From: Methanolobus bombayensis
GTDB taxonomy: Archaea; Halobacteriota; Methanosarcinia; Methanosarcinales; Methanosarcinaceae
Length of the DNA stretch: 64,000 nt
Direction: 5' to 3'
Assembly (NCBI RefSeq): GCF_017873415.1
Contig: NZ_JAGGKD010000001.1
Coordinates: 62,001 to 126,000 of the forward strand
The position numbers and the translations under genes are program-made. The stretch's first letter is position 1; each line of letters starts with the position of its first letter. Below the pieces are notes generated by a model. That model worked only from the letters and a program-made list of their open reading frames with translations, made no database searches and was not told the origin of the DNA. Of the stretch, positions 7,201 through 16,133 are shown piece by piece.

Positions 7201-8485
7201 TGAAAGTGGCAGCCTCTGGCTGACTTCATTCGTGCTTTCACAGTTCAGTGGTGCAAGAGATGTTACAACAATTGACGAGAATATTCTTTCCGAGTCTGCT
7301 GATTGGATAGAGTCCCACCAGCTGGAAGATGGTTCGTGGGAGCCTGTCGGGTTTGTTATTCACCAGGACATGATGGGTGGTGTCAGCGGAACTTACGCAC
7401 TGACAGCATACATAACCCTCGCACTGGAAGAATATGGTTCCGCAAGTCCTGATGTCATGCAAAAAGCCCAGACATATCTTGAGGACAATCTTGCAAGCCA
7501 GGATGATCCGTATGCTCTGGCAATCGGAACTCTTGCATTGCAAAAAATTAACAGCTCCATGGCAGATGAAGCTTTGACAGAGCTGCTGGCAATCTCAAAA
7601 AAGGACGATGACGGCACTTACTGGGGTTATGGTGATGGCGCGGTTCCTGCCCCACATGAAGATTACGGATATGGTTACATGGCTCCATCCAGCAAGAATG
7701 TGGAAACAACAGCCTATGCGACCCTTGCTCTCATTGAGGCAAACAACCCGACTGCAACATCTTCCCTGAAGTGGATAGCTGCACAGCGTAATTCCAACGG
7801 AGGATTCTCCAGTACCCAGGATACTGTCATGGCCTTCAGGGCACTGATGGGTGCAGCAGCTTCTGCAGGAAGGGATATTGATGCAACGGTGCATGTGATT
7901 GCAGATGACACTGAGATCAAGTCGGTTGAAGTGAATCAGCAGAACTTCGATGTCGTCCAGATAATCGAAATTCCTGATGGTGTATCAGATGTCAGGCTTT
8001 CCCTCGAAGGCATAGGCGACCTGAATTATCAGCTTGTCAGGCGTTTTAATGTCATTCTCCCGGATGTAATTGAACAGAATGAGATTGAACTTGATGTAGA
8101 GTATGATTCAACTGATGTTTCAGTTAATGATGTTGTAACAGTGAATGCTCATATCAAGTACAATGGAATCACTGGCATCGATGGCACTACAAGTTCCAGC
8201 GGAATGATGATAGTTGACCTTGCGGTTCCAACCGGTTTCAGTCCTGTAGCATCAAGTCTTGAAGCAACAAAAGCATCTGAGGAAAAGATAACCAGATACG
8301 AGATTGCCGGAAGGAAAGTAATCTTCTATATCGATGATATGCAGCCTGGTGAGGAACTGGATCTCAGTATGCAGGTGCAGGCAAAGTTCCCTGTGAAAGC
8401 GATTGTGTCAGAAAGTAAGGCTTACTCGTACTATAACCCAGAGGTTGTGGCTGAAGCAAAGGGAATGAATGTGACTGTAGTTTGA
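4259..8485 (+). CDS. Alpha-2-macroglobulin/complement-like thioester lipoprotein
   Basis: A secreted lipoprotein of about 1408 residues. The N-terminus has a hydrophobic stretch and the lipobox ISGC (Cys29). Then comes a chain of macroglobulin domains, including MG2 with ETDKPIYKPGQTIHGR, a bait-like acidic Met/Glu-rich stretch around residues 630-690, the eukaryotic-style RQFFPETWVW junction, the A2M domain (TAPDSITTWRLHA), and a thioester domain with YGCGEQNM (Cys921, Gln924). The helical barrel after it has GYQRELTYRH and VIHQDMMGG, whose His1035 aligns with the catalytic histidine of complement C3. A receptor-binding-like domain ends the protein. The start is TTG 4259 with GGAGTGG upstream. 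No pbpC partner is present, unlike many bacterial A2Ms. The likely role is trapping or tagging foreign proteases or surfaces. Confidence 0.93.
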   Translation: MNLKGKKTGSLIVIVSLFAVIIAVIISGCIGGSDDLASNIAGQCGGQVASSGDEFLILAPKMLFSGGESSVTMAAFSENQPVERCVEYTLTDSNSNEISLVQASTSDSGNVVASFEVPDVEEGTYTLTAKPTGYDTEFEATVEVVNNNPLFIETDKPIYKPGQTIHGRILSLNNNLVPVQEDITVEITDSKGIKVFKKELKSNEYGVASFDLPLASELNLGTWKVTATAGDSSSMVDIQVDKYVLPKFDVSLETPQEWFLVSDEITGTVSANYFFGKEVEGDVLVEASRYVGEWEQYATFSGTLKNGSVEFELPEVEYAAGTYGAGGQASLMLNVTVTDTGNHSESTNKLLTISQSPLVIQLIPESSTIKPGMPLQVLVVTQDPGGNPVDTEVSVEARLSDDSYESTNDEFTVSTDGGVAMIELEIPVNSTRLDISAHADDVWANEELNAAYSPSASFIHITQTSEGVPEVGDTISFHVYSTNPGTVYYDVFANGRTVYSATSDESDINIPVTPQMSPQAKIVVYMINPNSEVSVDVLPFDVEFSTRVDLSSSFDTETAEPGENVTVGFDAGTRSMIGFSIVDESVYALSEGRFNLKQVFDELEKRFMEPMAESHPYWYQEGAYDIIDNAGMVVMASPGIEVPRAEVEEFEVVAFAGAVDKAMDGIVMEEEAVEEVAEMPMMEEPTDSAEGDDGGELAEVQRVRQFFPETWVWMPELLTDDAGLASLDLTAPDSITTWRLHAVSSSPEGIGISESSLTVFQDFFVDPDLPYSVTRGEQFPVQVQVYNYLDDEQDVKLTLSQADWFDIIGDDVQTVTVDANGVGYASFTISPTEVGKQVVEITGQTTERADAVRKAIIVEAEGATREVVDNGVLSNGSVELDATLPADIVPDSEMILVSFTPSIVAQSINGVDDLLGMPYGCGEQNMMLFSTDVEVLRYLKATGQDNPEVRAKAEMYIITGYQRELTYRHSDGSFSAFGESDESGSLWLTSFVLSQFSGARDVTTIDENILSESADWIESHQLEDGSWEPVGFVIHQDMMGGVSGTYALTAYITLALEEYGSASPDVMQKAQTYLEDNLASQDDPYALAIGTLALQKINSSMADEALTELLAISKKDDDGTYWGYGDGAVPAPHEDYGYGYMAPSSKNVETTAYATLALIEANNPTATSSLKWIAAQRNSNGGFSSTQDTVMAFRALMGAAASAGRDIDATVHVIADDTEIKSVEVNQQNFDVVQIIEIPDGVSDVRLSLEGIGDLNYQLVRRFNVILPDVIEQNEIELDVEYDSTDVSVNDVVTVNAHIKYNGITGIDGTTSSSGMMIVDLAVPTGFSPVASSLEATKASEEKITRYEIAGRKVIFYIDDMQPGEELDLSMQVQAKFPVKAIVSESKAYSYYNPEVVAEAKGMNVTVV

Positions 8486-8486
8486 A

Positions 8487-8514
8487 TGAGGATTATATCA
8501 TAATCTTCATTTTT
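8487..8514 (+). terminator. Hairpin terminator after the A2M-like gene
   Basis: TGAGGATTAT (8487-8496), loop ATC, ATAATCTTCA (8500-8509): ten pairs with one G-U, followed by a run of five T. It starts one base after the stop codon. Confidence 0.7.
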
Positions 8515-8552
8515 ACAACACCTTTATCTTTTTCAAAATTAATGATTCATCC

Positions 8553-9005
8553 ATGTCTGTAAAGTACCAGAATGTTGTTCCGTGGTGACGCTCTTTTCCG
8601 GAATATGTTGATATGTTCGATCTGACAGATGAAGACCTGAACAAAACCATTCTGGGATGTGGTGACGGTCCTGCAAGTTTTGATTATGAAATGACACGAC
8701 AGGGGAAGTCGGTAGTTTCAGTTGACCCGATTTATAATCAGAACCGGGAATCTGTCAGAAATAGAATTGATGAAAGCTATGTAGAAGTTCTGGAACAGGC
8801 CCGGGAAAATCAGGAATAATTAATCCGGGGGAACATTTCTTCGGCTGAAGAACTGGGCAAGATCCGAATGACTTCCAGAAAATACATACATCTGGATGAA
8901 ATTATAAGTTGGTTAGCTTCACAGGGTTATGTTGTCAGTGAGGAAAAAGTGAACTATGAGTTTCATAAGGGTGGAAATACGATGTTGAAAATTATCCGTG
9001 TGTAG
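8553..9005 (+). pseudogene. Decayed SAM-dependent methyltransferase-like gene
   Basis: One frame from ATG 8553 to TAG 9003-9005 reads as a single family but is interrupted by TGA at 8586-8588 (after NVVPW, where a glycine codon would fit) and TAA at 8817-8819. The readable parts are the N-terminal methyltransferase half with the SAM-loop LGCGDGPASF and VVSVDPIY, and the C-terminal end (VNYEFHKGGNTMLKIIRV). From recall of the family, which is about 220-240 residues long, some 80-90 residues of the middle are missing between KIRM and the C-terminal helix, so there is also an internal deletion. The segment from 8613 is open and could be mistaken for a 68-residue gene. It lies between the terminator of the A2M gene and the mutS promoter. 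Confidence 0.75.
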
Positions 9006-9032
9006 TTTCTTCTAATTTCAGCGATGCAAAAC

Positions 9033-9059
9033 ACAAAAATACTAACAACCCGATATTTT
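9033..9059 (+). promoter_or_regulatory. Upstream element of mutS shared with mutL
   Basis: ACAAAAATACTAACAAC at 9033-9049, two unmatched bases, then GATATTTT at 9052-9059. The same 17+2+8 arrangement is found before mutL at 13104-13130. The GATATTTT part may be the TATA box; it lies about 27-34 bases before the mutS ATG, which has no Shine-Dalgarno site, so mutS may be leaderless. Confidence 0.6.
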
Positions 9060-9085
9060 GCAGCACCAATTTTGTGTGAATTATC

Positions 9086-11737
9086 ATGAGTAAAATAACC
9101 CCTGCCATGAAACAGTATTATGCAGCCAAGGAAGAGCATAAGGACGCCCTCATATTCTTCAGGATGGGGGATTTTTACGAGTCATTCGGAGAGGATGCCA
9201 AAACAATTGCTCAGGAACTTGAGATCACCCTGACAACCCGTGGAAAGAGCAAGGACGGTGAAAAGATGCCACTTGCAGGCATCCCTTATCATGCAATTGA
9301 CAACTATCTTCCCCGACTTATTAAAAAGGGATATAAAGTTGCCATATGCGAGCAGCTTGAGGATCCTAAGAAAGCCAAAGGCGTTGTGAAAAGAGGGGTT
9401 GTAAGAGTTGTAACTCCCGGAACTGCAATGGATTCCTCCATGTTTGCCGACTCGTCAAACAACTATCTCATGGCAATTTATGGCGAAAAGGAAGAATATG
9501 GTCTCTCATTTCTTGACATATCAACAGGAGAGTTCCTGACAACCCAGTTCAAGGACACCGTTCCTTATGATCGAATCGCCAGTGAGGTTGCACGCATGGG
9601 GCCTTCGGAATGTATTTTGCCACCATCACTTATTGAGGATTCACATCTCACAGAGCGCCTGAAAGAGCTTAAGATCATTATTCATGAATTTGACGAGGAC
9701 GCATTTGACCTGAAAATTGCTGAAAAGATACTTCAGGAACATTTCAATGTTTCAACCCTTGAAGGCATGGGGTGCAGTGAACTCCATCGCGCAGTTTCAT
9801 CTGCAGGCGCCGCATTAAAATATGCCACGGATACCCAGATGAGAGAACTTTCACAGGTGCAGTCGCTGAAGACTTATTTTGATTCGGAGTTCATGGTACT
9901 TGATGCAATTACTCTGAGGAACCTTGAAATTGTGAAGAACGTAAGAGGTGAGGGCAATGATTCTTCTCTCATCGGAGTACTTGATGATACTAAAACACCG
10001 ATGGGAAGACGACAGCTCCAGAAATGGCTGCTGAAACCTCTGGTATCTGTTGATGCTATTAATGACCGTCTGGACGCTGTTGCCTGGCTTAGCGATAACA
10101 CACTTATTCGTTTTGATATTCGTTCTCATCTGTCCTATGTGAAGGACATGGAAAGGCTTGTAGGTAGGGTCATGTACGGTAACTCCAATGCTAGGGACCT
10201 TGTGTCATTGAAGAAATCCCTTGAATCCGTTCCTCTTTTACTTGAATCTCTAAGCGGGTGTAAGGATGTGAATTTGCTGAACAGCACTGCATCACAACTT
10301 TCATCTTTTGAGGAACTGAATGAACTTGCAAAGCTGATAGACAGTGCCATTGTTGAGGAACCACCTCTCAGTGTCAGGGATGGAGGAATGATAAAACCAG
10401 GATACAATGAGCAGCTTGATGAGCTGTTCGATCTGTCAAAGAACGGTAAACAATGGATAGCGAAGTTCCAGCAGAAAGAACGTGACAGGACTGGCATAAA
10501 ATCCCTGAAAGTTGGTTACAACAAGGTATTTGGATACTACCTTGAGGTCACAAAGGCCAACATTTCCCAGGTCCCTGATGATTATATCAGGAAGCAGACA
10601 ATGACCAACGCTGAGAGATTCTACACTCCTGAACTCAAGGAACGTGAGAGTGCCATACTCTCGGCTGATGAGAAAATGGTGGCTCTTGAATATGAACTGC
10701 TCAGTGAACTTAACTCTATTGTAGCATCTCATTCAAGACAGCTACAGGAAACTGCTGCCCTGATCGGGACACTGGATGTGCTTTCTAACCTTGCAGAAGT
10801 TGCTGCCAATAATAATTACGTAAGGCCTGCGATGACTCCTGACTGCAGGTTGCTTATCAGGGATGGCAGGCATCCTGTGGTGGAGAACACAGTTCCTGGC
10901 GGTTTTGTTCCAAACGACACCGAAATGGATTGCACTGAAAACCAGTTCCAGCTAATCACCGGACCCAACATGGCAGGTAAATCCACATATATGAGGCAGA
11001 TCGCCATGATAGTCATAATGGCTCAGGCAGGTTCCTTTGTACCTGCATCCTATGCTTCCATAGGAATTGTGGACAGGGTCTTTACAAGGGTCGGTGCTTT
11101 CGATGACCTTGCAAGTGGTCAGAGTACATTCATGGTGGAAATGGTTGAACTTGCCAATATCCTGAACAATGCAACTCCAAAAAGCCTGGTGTTGCTGGAT
11201 GAGATAGGCAGGGGTACCAGCACCTATGATGGTTACAGCATCGCAAAGGCAGTTGTTGAGTATATTCACAATAAAGGGCGCGTGGGTGTTAGGTCACTTT
11301 TTGCCACGCACTACCATCAGCTTACTGAAGTTGCAGCCAAGCTCAAGAGAGTAAGGAACTACCACATCGCTGTAAAGGAGGAAGGCGATGATCTTGTATT
11401 CCTGCGTAAGATCGTTCCGGGCGCAACGGACAGAAGTTATGGTATCCATGTCGCAAGGATAGCAGGTGTTCCGCATGCTGTCACATCAAGGGCTAAAGAG
11501 ATCCTTGAGGACATCGAGGATGAGTGCATGCTTAGTGAAGAGGACCGCAAAGGCAGTAAAAAGAAACAGCGTAGCAGTGCTAAGTATACTCAGGTCGTAC
11601 TGTTCGATCAGGAAGCGACTTACAGTGAAAGCGCGCCTGATCCGGTTGTCGAAGAGCTTAAAAAATTAGATATAAATTCAATGACTCCAATTGAGGCTCT
11701 GAACAAATTAAATGAGATAAAAGGTAAACTTTCATAG
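9086..11737 (+). CDS. mutS: DNA mismatch repair protein MutS
   Basis: Full-length bacterial-type MutS of 883 residues. The N-terminal mismatch-binding domain has the Phe-x-Glu wedge (FFRMGDFYESFG, about residues 25-36). The ATPase has Walker A GPNMAGKST at about residue 626, Walker B LVLLDEIGRGTSTYDG, and the HTH dimer interface near the C-terminus, which ends PIEALNKLNEIKGKL as in bacterial MutS1. It recognises mismatches and loops and, with ATP, recruits MutL. Most archaea lack this pair; methanosarcinas probably got it by transfer from bacteria. The start ATG 9086 lacks a clear Shine-Dalgarno site. mutL is 1.5 kb downstream with one opposite-strand gene in between. Confidence 0.98.
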   Translation: MSKITPAMKQYYAAKEEHKDALIFFRMGDFYESFGEDAKTIAQELEITLTTRGKSKDGEKMPLAGIPYHAIDNYLPRLIKKGYKVAICEQLEDPKKAKGVVKRGVVRVVTPGTAMDSSMFADSSNNYLMAIYGEKEEYGLSFLDISTGEFLTTQFKDTVPYDRIASEVARMGPSECILPPSLIEDSHLTERLKELKIIIHEFDEDAFDLKIAEKILQEHFNVSTLEGMGCSELHRAVSSAGAALKYATDTQMRELSQVQSLKTYFDSEFMVLDAITLRNLEIVKNVRGEGNDSSLIGVLDDTKTPMGRRQLQKWLLKPLVSVDAINDRLDAVAWLSDNTLIRFDIRSHLSYVKDMERLVGRVMYGNSNARDLVSLKKSLESVPLLLESLSGCKDVNLLNSTASQLSSFEELNELAKLIDSAIVEEPPLSVRDGGMIKPGYNEQLDELFDLSKNGKQWIAKFQQKERDRTGIKSLKVGYNKVFGYYLEVTKANISQVPDDYIRKQTMTNAERFYTPELKERESAILSADEKMVALEYELLSELNSIVASHSRQLQETAALIGTLDVLSNLAEVAANNNYVRPAMTPDCRLLIRDGRHPVVENTVPGGFVPNDTEMDCTENQFQLITGPNMAGKSTYMRQIAMIVIMAQAGSFVPASYASIGIVDRVFTRVGAFDDLASGQSTFMVEMVELANILNNATPKSLVLLDEIGRGTSTYDGYSIAKAVVEYIHNKGRVGVRSLFATHYHQLTEVAAKLKRVRNYHIAVKEEGDDLVFLRKIVPGATDRSYGIHVARIAGVPHAVTSRAKEILEDIEDECMLSEEDRKGSKKKQRSSAKYTQVVLFDQEATYSESAPDPVVEELKKLDINSMTPIEALNKLNEIKGKLS

Positions 11738-11784
11738 ATACAAAATGCATCTCTTTAGTTTATTGTACTATCCTTTTTATCTTT

Positions 11785-12972
11785 TTATTGGTGGTTTCCT
11801 GAGCCAAGGCCTTGTTTTTGTAGAATCATCCACGCAATCAGTACGAGAACTCCGCAAACGAGAGTGATGGTTCCCAGTATCTGCATACGTTCCATCCATT
11901 CCTGTGATACCAGCCACATTCCAACTGCACCCAGGGTGAAATATGTGAATATAAGTAAAGAAGATGCAGCACCTGCATCCTTGTGTACCTGTTCAAGTAC
12001 AAGGTGGTTGCTTGGTGGTCTGCTGATGCCTATGGAATATGTGATTAAAGCCATTGGGAGTGCAAAGGTCCATGGGCTATAATGTCCGATTATAAGAATA
12101 AATGCTGCTCCAACAGCTATTCCTGCAAAACCACCTGTCATAAGATGCTTTGGATTTATTCGGTCGGTTAATTTGAGGCATGACATGGATCCTGCCATAA
12201 GTGCAAGGGCGTTGAAGGCGAAGAAGTAACTGAAAGTCTGCTCTGTCATGCCAAATCCATTGATGTACAGGACTGAGGATCCGGCAATGAAACTGTATAA
12301 GGGTAAAAGGCTTACTGACATCACAAGGACCATTACAATATAGTTCCTGTTAAGCAGGAGATCTACGTAGGAATGCATGACCTTTGATATGTGAGCCTTT
12401 GATGGCTCTTTCAATGTTTCAGGTGTTCGGATAACTCCCAGAAGTCCTATCATCCCCATTGCTCCCTGGGCGATGAATATCCAGTGCCATGTCATATATG
12501 CAAGTATCCATCCTCCGACAATTGGGGCAAACATGGGGGCAAGTGCCATGATTATGGCTATATATGCAAGTATCCTCTGTCTCTCATTACCTGAAAAGAT
12601 ATCCTTGGTCATTGCCATGGACAGGGATGCACTGGCGGCTGCTCCTGCTGCCTGAAGTATGCGGAAAGCTATCAATGAATTTACACTACTGGCAAGGGCA
12701 CAGAGTATACTGGCAATTATGTAAAGCACTATACCGGCTATCAGGGGTTTTTTACGTCCGTACCTGTCTGATATGGGTCCGTAAAAAAGAAGTGAGAATC
12801 CGTAGGTTACGAAGAAACCTATTAGTATCAGGTTGACAACTGACAGTGGCCTGTCCCATAAAACCGCAAGTGATGGAATAGCAGGCAATATCATGTCAGT
12901 GGAAAATGCGGGAAAAGCTGTCAAAAGAGCTAATAAAGGAACTATGTTTTTTAGTTTACCGGAATTATCCAT
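11785..12972 (-). CDS. MFS multidrug exporter, Bcr/CflA family
   Basis: A 395-residue major-facilitator protein with 12 predicted membrane helices. The N-terminal helix has the Bcr/CflA pattern FSTDMILPAIPSLA, motif A follows as YGPISDRYGRKKPL between helices 2 and 3, and RILQAAGAAASASLSMAM lies in helix 4 (motif B/C region). Members are proton-coupled exporters for bicyclomycin, chloramphenicol, sulfonamides or dipeptides. The substrate here is unknown. It sits on the opposite strand between mutS and mutL and shares a divergent promoter region with mutL, which may only be chance. Confidence 0.9.
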   Translation of the reverse strand: MDNSGKLKNIVPLLALLTAFPAFSTDMILPAIPSLAVLWDRPLSVVNLILIGFFVTYGFSLLFYGPISDRYGRKKPLIAGIVLYIIASILCALASSVNSLIAFRILQAAGAAASASLSMAMTKDIFSGNERQRILAYIAIIMALAPMFAPIVGGWILAYMTWHWIFIAQGAMGMIGLLGVIRTPETLKEPSKAHISKVMHSYVDLLLNRNYIVMVLVMSVSLLPLYSFIAGSSVLYINGFGMTEQTFSYFFAFNALALMAGSMSCLKLTDRINPKHLMTGGFAGIAVGAAFILIIGHYSPWTFALPMALITYSIGISRPPSNHLVLEQVHKDAGAASSLLIFTYFTLGAVGMWLVSQEWMERMQILGTITLVCGVLVLIAWMILQKQGLGSGNHQ

Positions 12973-13103
12973 GTAAAGCCTTCTTATTTGATGTTCCTTT
13001 CAGATAGCATGAAATGATATAATTCTATTGTTCATTATTCATATCTTTTCATCTGGATTTAATAATAATAGTAGGTAGTAGTTAGGAGTTTTCCAACGAA
13101 AAA

Positions 13104-13130
13104 ACAAAAATACTAACAACAAGATATTTT
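13104..13130 (+). promoter_or_regulatory. Upstream element of mutL shared with mutS
   Basis: Same 17-base block as before mutS (13104-13120), two mismatched bases, then the same GATATTTT (13123-13130). It lies 62 bases before the chosen mutL start, a distance compatible with a TATA box and a leader of about 35 bases. Confidence 0.6.
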
Positions 13131-13192
13131 TGCCGCAAAGGGTTAGATATTGGAATATACTTTTTATACTTGTCGTGGACAGGAAGAGGAAA

Positions 13193-15079
13193 ATGACAGA
13201 GAAATCATGTGACATGAGGAGTTCTAAAATACAATTGCTGGATGAGTCCACAATCAACAAAATAGCAGCAGGAGAAGTTATTGAACGTCCCGCTTCGGTG
13301 GTCAAGGAGCTTATTGAAAACTCCATTGACGCTTATGCAACCGATGTTCGAGTGGAAATAGGGGGGTATGGCACGAAAAGCATGTTAATTGTTGACAATG
13401 GGATTGGTATGAGCCATATGGACGCTTCGCTTGCTTTCAAAAAGCATGCCACCAGCAAAATAAGCAATATAGACGATCTCAATCACATTCTGACAATGGG
13501 TTTTCGTGGTGAAGCTCTTGCATCTATTGCTTCGGTGGCAAAGGTTGAACTGACCACCCGGCAGGAAGGAGATATTGAGGGGACCAGGGTAGTTGTTGAC
13601 AGTACGGGTGTCAAAAACATAAGTTCTGCAGGCACAGCAGTAGGCACCAGCATCCTTGTAAATGATCTATTCTACAGTACTCCTGCACGTAAGAAGTATC
13701 TGAAGAGTGCAAGGACAGAGATTGCACACATTGTTGATGTGGTGTCAAGAAATTGTCTTGCTCACCCCGATGTTTCGTTTACTCTGGTGATAGACGGGAA
13801 AGTTACACTGAAATCTCCGGCATCTGCAAAAATGCTGGATAGCATTGTTCACCTTTATGGTGCTGATGTTGCACGCTCCCTTGTTCCACTGGAATATGAA
13901 TCTGATCTTATCACTATTTCCGGCTATATCTCAAAGCCGGAATTAACACGAAGTGGAAAAGACCTGCAGGTCTTTTTGATCAATGACAGGCCTGTTTTCT
14001 CTAAACAGCTAAGTAACGCCGTAAGGCTGGGTTACTATACACTGCTTCCAAAAGGCCGCTATCCTGCAGCCTTTCTGACCTTTACAATCGATCCTGTGAA
14101 TCTTGATGTGAATGTACATCCTGCAAAGCGTGAAGTACGTCTGAGTCACGAGAAAGAGATTGAGAGGATGATCATTTCTGCAGTGGAAGATGCTCTTGGA
14201 AAGGAGTCACTTGTTCCTGAGGTTCAGGTTAAGAAGAAGGATGTTCCGCTTCAATCACGCTTTTATGAATCTAAAGTAGAACCAGACACCAGTGATTCTG
14301 AAAGTCCAGAGGACTTATCGGCTTCACAAGACAAACCATTTCTGGATACCAGCCCTGAAACGAGGTTAAAGGCTGCAGTCATCAAAGAAGAAAAGGAACC
14401 GTATCATTATCCTGCAAAGGATACTTATCGCCGTCTGAAGAAAAGTGAACGATTGCAGATGAATGTGACTTCCGATGAAGTGCCGGAGCTCAGTACGACA
14501 TTCAGTCCTTCGGATGTGAAGGTTTACGGTCAGCATTCAGACCTTTATATAATCTGCGAAATGGATGGAAAACTCATACTCATTGATCAGCACGCTGCTC
14601 ATGAGCGTATAATGTATGAACAGGTTCTGAGACAACAGGATATGAGCTGGCAGGAACTTATAACTCCGGTGACACTTGACCTTGGCCAGAAGGAGAAAGC
14701 TATTATTGAGGAGTTTATTCCACAACTTGAGGAAATGGGTTTTTCCATCTCTGAGTTTGGTCCTAAAAGCTATGTTGTAACAACAGTTCCCAGCATTTTT
14801 GGAAAGCTGGAGGATACTGATGTTATTCATGATATAATCTCAGACCTTCTTTCAGTTGGCAGAGTTAAGGAGGATACTGAGCGCTATGACCTTCTGTGCA
14901 GTACCATGGCATGCAGGGCAGCTATCAAAGCAGGTGCTGTGTGCAACACAAAACAGATGGAAGAACTCATACGTCAACTCATGAACTGCAACAATCCTTA
15001 CACATGTCCGCATGGCCGTCCAACTATGATTTCTTTCACAATGGACGAGCTGGCAAAGCTCTTCAAAAGGACTGGATAG
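13193..15079 (+). CDS. mutL: DNA mismatch repair protein MutL (endonuclease type)
   Basis: About 628 residues. The GHKL ATPase half has ELIENSIDA, VDNGIGM, GFRGEALASI and LFYSTPARKKYLKS. The linker (about residues 340-440) is acidic and low in complexity. The C-terminal dimerisation half has DQHAAHERIMYE starting near residue 465, the metal-binding endonuclease motif, with the partner motifs ACRAAIKAG and CPHGRP. It should therefore nick DNA, as MutL does in bacteria that lack MutH. The start ATG 13193 follows AGGAAGAGG; the 21 codons before it have no such signal. ATG 13214 is an alternative. Confidence 0.97.
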   Translation: MTEKSCDMRSSKIQLLDESTINKIAAGEVIERPASVVKELIENSIDAYATDVRVEIGGYGTKSMLIVDNGIGMSHMDASLAFKKHATSKISNIDDLNHILTMGFRGEALASIASVAKVELTTRQEGDIEGTRVVVDSTGVKNISSAGTAVGTSILVNDLFYSTPARKKYLKSARTEIAHIVDVVSRNCLAHPDVSFTLVIDGKVTLKSPASAKMLDSIVHLYGADVARSLVPLEYESDLITISGYISKPELTRSGKDLQVFLINDRPVFSKQLSNAVRLGYYTLLPKGRYPAAFLTFTIDPVNLDVNVHPAKREVRLSHEKEIERMIISAVEDALGKESLVPEVQVKKKDVPLQSRFYESKVEPDTSDSESPEDLSASQDKPFLDTSPETRLKAAVIKEEKEPYHYPAKDTYRRLKKSERLQMNVTSDEVPELSTTFSPSDVKVYGQHSDLYIICEMDGKLILIDQHAAHERIMYEQVLRQQDMSWQELITPVTLDLGQKEKAIIEEFIPQLEEMGFSISEFGPKSYVVTTVPSIFGKLEDTDVIHDIISDLLSVGRVKEDTERYDLLCSTMACRAAIKAGAVCNTKQMEELIRQLMNCNNPYTCPHGRPTMISFTMDELAKLFKRTG

Positions 15080-15120
15080 AGTCGGTAGATTTTAAAAGTA
15101 TTACTTACAATTGACCTGAG

Positions 15121-16131
15121 ATGATTGACCCGGTAAACAAATCCAAGATCCCAGAAGAATGGCTGGATCGCTCAAAAATGCCACGTGAAGAGCTTGAAGA
15201 AGGTATTAAGAACGGAACCCTTGTAGTTCTTAGCGATGGTTCTGTACTAAAGAGGGGATATACTACCGGAACTACCGCAGCACTGGCTGCAAAAGCATCT
15301 GTAATGTCTCTTTCAGGGGAAGTGACACATGTTTCCGTACCAACTCCCGTGGGACTACGTGCGGAAATGGATGTAAAGGGCGATAGAGGTCATGCTGTTG
15401 CAGTGAAAATGAATAATGATCATGAATCTGATATTACAAGAGGACTTGAGTTTGTTGCCGATGCTAGAGAGGCGGAAGGCATCACTGTTTATGCCGGTGA
15501 AGGTATTGGAATTGTTACCCGAAGCGGACTCGAATCTAAAAAAGGACACCCTGCTATAAATCCACGTCCCATGGAGCAGATCAAAGCTTCTATTGCCGAA
15601 GCTGTTGAGGAACTTGGACTTAAAGGAGCTGAAGTTACTATTTATCTTCCGAAGGGCAAGGAAATTGCAAAGCAGACTTTAAACAGTCGAATTGGAGTTA
15701 TTGATGGAATTTCAATTCTTGGAACAACTGGTTTTGTAGAGCCATGGAACGACCATCTTGGTGAAATGAAAGGTGATCTAATAAGGTGTTCTGATAAGGT
15801 TGTACTCACAACAGGAAGAATTGGTATAAGGTACTCAACCATGCTTTTCCCTGACCATACCGTTGTGCTTGCAGGAAGTCGAATATCTGAAGCCCTTGAA
15901 TCCGCACATGGTGATGTGGTTATCTGTGGACTTCCAGGTCTTGTTCTGAAATGGGGTAATCCTGATATGTTGAAGGACAGCGGCTTTGCCACAGTAGTAG
16001 AGATGCTTGAGCTTGATCCTGAAAATGATCGTCTTAAACAGGCTTTTAATATGGCTGTTGATAGGGGTAATGGTGCCCGTATTGTAGTTGTTGACAGGGA
16101 TGGCACTGTGTTGATGGACAGTGGTGAGTAA
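15121..16131 (+). CDS. cbiD: Cobalt-precorrin-5B C1-methyltransferase CbiD
   Basis: A 336-residue protein with the CbiD signature [15 protein letters not shown] near residue 42, GVGIVT-like [10 protein letters not shown] near residue 123, AINPRPM, and GTTGFVEPW. CbiD methylates C1 of cobalt-precorrin-5B in the anaerobic (early cobalt insertion) route to the corrin ring. This organism needs corrinoids for methyltransfer. It begins about 40 bases after mutL and precedes cbiE by two bases, so cbiD-cbiE is an operon. The start ATG 15121 is preceded by a weak GAGATG only. Confidence 0.95.
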   Translation: MIDPVNKSKIPEEWLDRSKMPREELEEGIKNGTLVVLSDGSVLKRGYTTGTTAALAAKASVMSLSGEVTHVSVPTPVGLRAEMDVKGDRGHAVAVKMNNDHESDITRGLEFVADAREAEGITVYAGEGIGIVTRSGLESKKGHPAINPRPMEQIKASIAEAVEELGLKGAEVTIYLPKGKEIAKQTLNSRIGVIDGISILGTTGFVEPWNDHLGEMKGDLIRCSDKVVLTTGRIGIRYSTMLFPDHTVVLAGSRISEALESAHGDVVICGLPGLVLKWGNPDMLKDSGFATVVEMLELDPENDRLKQAFNMAVDRGNGARIVVVDRDGTVLMDSGE

Positions 16132-16133
16132 TT

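Noticed and set aside
8586-8588. TGA as selenocysteine in the methyltransferase-like gene
   Set aside because: Selenocysteine is not known in Methanosarcinales, a glycine is expected at this place, and the gene has a second stop and a deletion.
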